Part shown: positions 60,506 to 64,000 of the stretch, in pieces
How the letters are laid out: each line of letters starts with the position of its first letter
Numbering within the stretch: position 1 is the first letter of the stretch
Assembly (NCBI GenBank): GCA_030263615.1
Contig: SZPH01000005.1
Span: 1-64,000 of the forward strand
Reading direction: 5' to 3'
Length of the DNA stretch: 64,000 nt
From: Villigracilis sp900696595
GTDB lineage: Bacteria > Chloroflexota > Anaerolineae > Anaerolineales > Villigracilaceae
Notes under the pieces: model-generated
What the model was told of the DNA's origin: nothing
The model's database searches: none
Seen by the model: the letters and a program-made list of their open reading frames with translations, nothing else
Made by a program: the position numbers and the translations under genes

Positions 60506-62689
60506 TTACCGGCGAATCCATGAAGCAACTTTTGAAGCAATGACAGCCACAGGAATGGAAAGGAATGTTCCCCAATTTACCATATAGCCTCCCAGAAAAC
60601 CAATGAGGATGGGATCGAATACATTGGCACAGACGCCGCCGACTCCGCCCAGCGAAAAGATTGACCAGCAATCACCCAGTTCCACCAAGCCGACAAAGCC
60701 GAGCGTGATGACCCCGCCTGCGACGAATGCCGCGAACAATCCATGCGCCCAACCCAGGCGCTTGACCCAAATGGAGGCGGCGAGCGCCGCGCCCAACTGG
60801 AACAGGATCGCCAGCGCGATCTGGCTTTTCAGGTAGCCGTCTTTCCAAGCCATGTCGGTATAAGCCGCTTCCGCAAGCGTGAAGCGCGCGCCCAGCCTAA
60901 TGACCGTCATAAGCGCAAGCGCCAAGATAGCGCTGACAACTCCAATGAGAATTGCCAGACCAGCGCGCGTCGGTTCGAGCGACTTCAACCGCAACGGCGG
61001 CGGGTCTTTTTCGAGGCGCGCGTTTTCGATGACGATTTCATTTCTGCGAAAGAAACGCGCGGACAGGGGGAATGCCCACAGGCTGAGAAAAACCCAGAAG
61101 GCGCAGGAAGAGCCGATAACACGATCCATCACCGGGACGATGCCCCCGCTCAATCGGATGATGGTATAAACGCCTTCGTATCTTTGGAACCAGAAAAAAT
61201 ACCAGAACCCTACGCAGAGCGCCATGATCGCAGTAAGCGGGAGAATGGAAAAAACGTACGCGCTCCTCATGGATTTTGCCGAACGCGCCGCTTCCAGCCA
61301 GATTACCGCGCCCGCCGCCGTCCATTTGGATAGGAAAAACAAACCGACGACGAGCAGGCTTCCCCACAGAAAAAGGAATAATGAAGGGACAAGCCATTCC
61401 CAAAACGAACCGTAATCAATGTATGGGACGGCGGAACGAAGAGCCAGCCACAATCCGAGAATCATGCCAAGCCCGAGCGCGACGCCCAGCCTGCCCGTCC
61501 CTTGCGGTTTTGTTCCATGTATCCTTGCCATGTAAACGCTGCGCCATGCGCCCAACGCCATCACGCCCGCCATCATCGGCGCAAAGAGAATACTGGCTCC
61601 GTACGGCGTGAGGATTTCATACTGACTGTCCAGCAATAAACCAAAGAGGGCGTTCAGGTCGGGAAAGGCAAGCGTGGAGGCGATCCCTGCGGCGAAGGCG
61701 TCCCAAAAGGAGAGGCGGAAGAGGCGCTGGGGTTCATCGAACGAACGGAGGCGATGCCGCGGGTCGGGATGAAACCCCAAAAAGGAAAGCCGGTTCCCGC
61801 CCACAGACTTGGATAATATCTCTCGAAGCGCGCCCGCCTCCCCGTCCCAGATGGAGGCGCGAACGTCCGCATGAATTTCACGGGAACGCAGGAGCGCCGC
61901 CAGCGCAAGATAAACATATCCAGCGATCCCGATTGCCCGCCATGCGAGATTCAAGCCAAAGATGAAATCGGTTCCAAAGAATACATCGTCAATCAGGCTG
62001 ACGCCCAGCGGAATTAACGCAACCAGTACAAACGCCAGGCTTACGGCAACGGCAAAATAGGTTTTGTCCACATCGTTGTTTCTCAGGTGAGCCAGTTCGT
62101 GGCGGACGACGGCGTGGAATCGAGCGGGGTTACTGTGAAATTGCGCCAGCAATCCGCCGTTGAGCGCGACATAACGGCGGCCCAGGCGCCCAAATGCCAA
62201 CCCGCCGACAGTGGGATTGAAAGGGTCGGATAAAAAAACGGGAGGGCGGGCAAGCGCCGACTCGCGGCACAACTCGTTCAGGCTGGACATAATCTGTGGG
62301 TCGTCCTCTGCTGTAAAGGGACTCAACCGCCTGCGCCAGATCAGCCAACTGGGAATCAGCCAGTAAATGATGACGGCGACAAAAAGCAGAAGAAACACAA
62401 CTCCCAGCAGAATCCATCCGCCTTGAATCAACTCATAGGCGTCGCGGCAGCGTTTCTCGAATTGCAGTTGCAAAGTCAAATCGTCGGGGTGGGCAAGCTG
62501 CGATTTGGCGATACAGTTTGAGGTCGCCTTCCACCAACTTGAAGTCAGGATATCGTATTGCATGGAATTGAACGCTGTGATACTTGATGCAATCACCGCG
62601 ACAATGAGCAGGGTAAAGCGAAAATCCGTATCAGACGGAAGGAGAAATGGATTGAGTCGCCGCGTGGCGGGAGTTGATTGCGATGACAT
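60506..62689 (-). CDS. Large M48-family (HtpX/Ste24-like) membrane metalloprotease
   Basis: The 727-residue protein has a zinc motif RHELAHLRNND (H197, E198, H201) and a third-ligand region SREIHADVRA, embedded in a membrane protein with about a dozen helices. The first two helices precede a cytoplasmic part with FNPTVGGLAFGRLGRRYVALNGGLL, like HtpX. After residue 370 it has a long C-terminal membrane region of about 350 residues absent from HtpX (about 290 residues). It may degrade misfolded membrane proteins. It starts 6 bp after the previous gene. Confidence 0.87.
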   Translation of the reverse strand: MSSQSTPATRRLNPFLLPSDTDFRFTLLIVAVIASSITAFNSMQYDILTSSWWKATSNCIAKSQLAHPDDLTLQLQFEKRCRDAYELIQGGWILLGVVFLLLFVAVIIYWLIPSWLIWRRRLSPFTAEDDPQIMSSLNELCRESALARPPVFLSDPFNPTVGGLAFGRLGRRYVALNGGLLAQFHSNPARFHAVVRHELAHLRNNDVDKTYFAVAVSLAFVLVALIPLGVSLIDDVFFGTDFIFGLNLAWRAIGIAGYVYLALAALLRSREIHADVRASIWDGEAGALREILSKSVGGNRLSFLGFHPDPRHRLRSFDEPQRLFRLSFWDAFAAGIASTLAFPDLNALFGLLLDSQYEILTPYGASILFAPMMAGVMALGAWRSVYMARIHGTKPQGTGRLGVALGLGMILGLWLALRSAVPYIDYGSFWEWLVPSLFLFLWGSLLVVGLFFLSKWTAAGAVIWLEAARSAKSMRSAYVFSILPLTAIMALCVGFWYFFWFQRYEGVYTIIRLSGGIVPVMDRVIGSSCAFWVFLSLWAFPLSARFFRRNEIVIENARLEKDPPPLRLKSLEPTRAGLAILIGVVSAILALALMTVIRLGARFTLAEAAYTDMAWKDGYLKSQIALAILFQLGAALAASIWVKRLGWAHGLFAAFVAGGVITLGFVGLVELGDCWSIFSLGGVGGVCANVFDPILIGFLGGYMVNWGTFLSIPVAVIASKVASWIRR

Positions 62690-62695
62690 AAAAGA

Positions 62696-63178
62696 CTATC
62701 CTCTCCCAACCGCCAGGCTTCCTGTAATGGCGTTTGCCAGCAGTTTTGTGTTTTTATCCGAGAGCCGCAATCGGCGGGCTTCTTTCATGGCGATGACTTG
62801 CACCTGTGCCAGTTGTTCGGCGGTGAGCGGCGGGACTTTGTTCTTCGACTCGTCGGGGTTGCGATATTTCTTGAACAGCGACTTGACCTTCTCGCCTATC
62901 AAACTTGCGCTTTCTTCGCCGAACGCCTTTTTGATTTCCCCTGCCAGATACTTGACCACTTCGGCAACAGCAGGCAATACATAGGGCGCGAACAGGGACA
63001 TTGTTTCGCCTGCGCCAAATCCCAACATGTCATCGCCGCCTATCCTGGGCGCGGCATTCGGATTTTTGAAATACGTCTGACTCGCCGCTCGAAATAGCGG
63101 CAATTCCTGTGGCGCGACTTCAGAGAGCATGTCGCGTGAAAGTTCGCCGACCAGCTGGTTCATAGTTTGATTTTCCAT
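62696..63178 (-). CDS. Hypothetical protein preceding the M48 protease
   Basis: The 160-residue protein has no family that I recognise. Features: N-terminal MENQTMNQLVGELSRDML, a Gly-rich GGDDMLGFGAGETM, a hydrophobic segment LFAPYVLPAVAEVVKYL (about residues 75-92), then a basic helical stretch and LTAEQLAQVQVIAMKEARRL near the end. It ends 6 bp before the M48 gene, so a functional link, such as adaptor or substrate, is likely. The TTG start further upstream is less likely than ATG 63178. Confidence 0.7.
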   Translation of the reverse strand: MENQTMNQLVGELSRDMLSEVAPQELPLFRAASQTYFKNPNAAPRIGGDDMLGFGAGETMSLFAPYVLPAVAEVVKYLAGEIKKAFGEESASLIGEKVKSLFKKYRNPDESKNKVPPLTAEQLAQVQVIAMKEARRLRLSDKNTKLLANAITGSLAVGRG

Positions 63179-63200
63179 TTTTGCATCATCCTGAAGTGGA

Positions 63201-63902
63201 TTACAGCCCAACCAAAATTTCCGCCAATTCCTTCGGCATGGCGATCATCGCATCGTGACCCGTCGGCAGAGCGCGGAAATTCATCCCCAACGCCGTGAAC
63301 TTCTTTTCTTCGGCGGCGATGTCTTCCTCCGTCATGCCATCGGAGCAGAGGATGAACGTGGACGGAATGGATTTCGTCTTTGGATTTTCGAGCGCGACGG
63401 GCGTCGTCAGCGTCTTCAGCGGATGTGGAGTTAACTTCGATTGCACCCGTTCCAACTCCGCGCCAGAGACGCCGAACGTCCACTCCAAAATGGGCGGACA
63501 GCGCCACTCGTTCCCGCTTTCGGTGGCTTTCTTCTTGAAGAAGTCCCACGTCTCGCCGATTAAATCCGCCAGCGATTTACCGTTTTCTGGAATCATGCCA
63601 TCGAGATTGACGATGTGCGCGACGCGCTCAGGGACTTTGTCCGCGACGACGTGAGCCATGAACCCGCCCGAACTGTGACCGACGAGAATCACGTCGCGCA
63701 GGTTGTTGGCTGAAATCAAATCCACAATTTCCTGAACGTGCGCGTTCAGGTCAATGTCATCGTTTAGCAGATCGGCGCGTTCGGCGAGTCCCGCCAACGT
63801 CGGCGCGTGGACGTCGTGTCCCGCCGCTTTCAACAGCGCGGATAATTTGTCCCAGCACCAGCCGCCGTGCCACATGCCGTGAATGAGGATGAAGGTGGTC
63901 AT
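63201..63902 (-). CDS. Alpha/beta hydrolase (haloperoxidase/esterase-like)
   Basis: The 233-residue protein has an oxyanion segment ILIHGMWHGGWCWD, nucleophile elbow VGHSSGGFMAHV and a C-terminal His in LPTGHDAMIAMP. The motif HGxWHGxWxW occurs in plant methylesterase/hydroxynitrile lyase-like and bacterial EstC-type enzymes. ATG 63902 is chosen (MTTFILIHG) with GAGAAACG upstream. It begins a four-gene minus-strand run with the hypothetical gene, the M48 protease and the esterase. Confidence 0.85.
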   Translation of the reverse strand: MTTFILIHGMWHGGWCWDKLSALLKAAGHDVHAPTLAGLAERADLLNDDIDLNAHVQEIVDLISANNLRDVILVGHSSGGFMAHVVADKVPERVAHIVNLDGMIPENGKSLADLIGETWDFFKKKATESGNEWRCPPILEWTFGVSGAELERVQSKLTPHPLKTLTTPVALENPKTKSIPSTFILCSDGMTEEDIAAEEKKFTALGMNFRALPTGHDAMIAMPKELAEILVGL

Positions 63903-63934
63903 ATCGTTTCTCTCGTACACGGATTAGGCAGAAG

Positions 63935-64000
63935 AGGCTACTTCACAACAGATTTTTTTACCACTGAGACACGGAGTCACGGAGTTTTCCTTTTTGGTTT
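63935..64000. repeat. Possible repeat fragment at window end
   Basis: The stretch contains cactgagacacggagtcacggag, resembling the foldback near 39935-40020 (cacggatttcacgg). It runs off the window, so its extent is unknown. Confidence 0.5.

Overview
The window most likely comes from a member of the Chloroflexota, class Anaerolineae. This is inferred from gene content, not from a marker search. Supporting traits are several lipoproteins and surface proteins with Thr/Pro-rich stalks, a large TadE/TadG locus without a visible pilus motor, a MurA with Asp in place of the fosfomycin-target Cys, an FhaA-FhaB-SEDS-PBP wall locus, a NuoBCDI block, many short dispersed repeats and several apparently leaderless promoters. 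The window is chromosomal housekeeping DNA. I see no phage, transposase, integrase, plasmid, rRNA, tRNA or CRISPR.

Layout. 0.1-7 kb (minus strand): pyruvate kinase, then argF, rocD, ald and an acetyl-CoA hydrolase/transferase, an ornithine, alanine and acyl-CoA block. 7-12 kb (minus): MoxR ATPase, DUF58 protein and a metallo-beta-lactamase-fold hydrolase in an overlapping operon, preceded by a GT-C-like membrane protein. 12-16.6 kb: H+-pyrophosphatase, an A-type Fe-S carrier and two secreted SH3-like proteins. 16.7-21 kb (plus): zinc-ribbon protein, FhaA, FhaB and a SEDS polymerase fused to a transpeptidase-like domain whose catalytic residues are lost. 21-26 kb: ferredoxin, Mn-type SOD, two-subunit aconitase X, YbaK-like deacylase, DUF985 cupin and a double-S1 protein. 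26-31 kb: ftsY-prfB (prfB with a +1 programmed frameshift), thioredoxin, two related lipoproteins and murA.

31.6-39.7 kb is a plus-strand surface locus: prepilin peptidase, then TadE, TadE, TadG, TadE, TadG-VWA and TadE proteins, two with Thr/Pro stalks carrying a C-terminal globular domain. 40-42.3 kb: glmS preceded by a glmS ribozyme with an apparent 42-nt two-hairpin insertion. 42.5-44.4 kb (minus): a SufR-like Fe-S regulator and a FabH-like thiolase-fold enzyme. 44.7-49.1 kb (plus): iscX, nuoB, nuoCD, nuoI and mrp, meaning the quinone module of complex I flanked by Fe-S helper genes. 49.3-55.3 kb: a lipoprotein with two peptidoglycan-binding repeats, a cytochrome b-ferredoxin fusion and a copper-type P-ATPase. 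55.4-64 kb: SDR remnant, carotenoid-desaturase-like oxidoreductase, lipoprotein, methyltransferase, a DUF6883/DUF4926 pair, and a minus-strand run of hydrolase, hypothetical, M48 membrane protease and esterase genes.

Themes. Cell-wall synthesis recurs (GlmS, MurA, SEDS-PBP, FHA proteins, PG-binding lipoprotein), as do Fe-S handling (A-type carrier, SufR-like, IscX, Mrp, ferredoxins, NuoBI) and surface display (Tad locus, lipoproteins). Intergenic DNA is unusually rich in repeats: at least seven families, including heptanucleotide tandem arrays, foldback elements and short palindromes. The most unusual items are the glmS ribozyme insertion, the SEDS-pseudo-PBP fusion beside FHA genes, the cytochrome b fusion, the motor-less TadE/TadG locus and the leaderless promoters.
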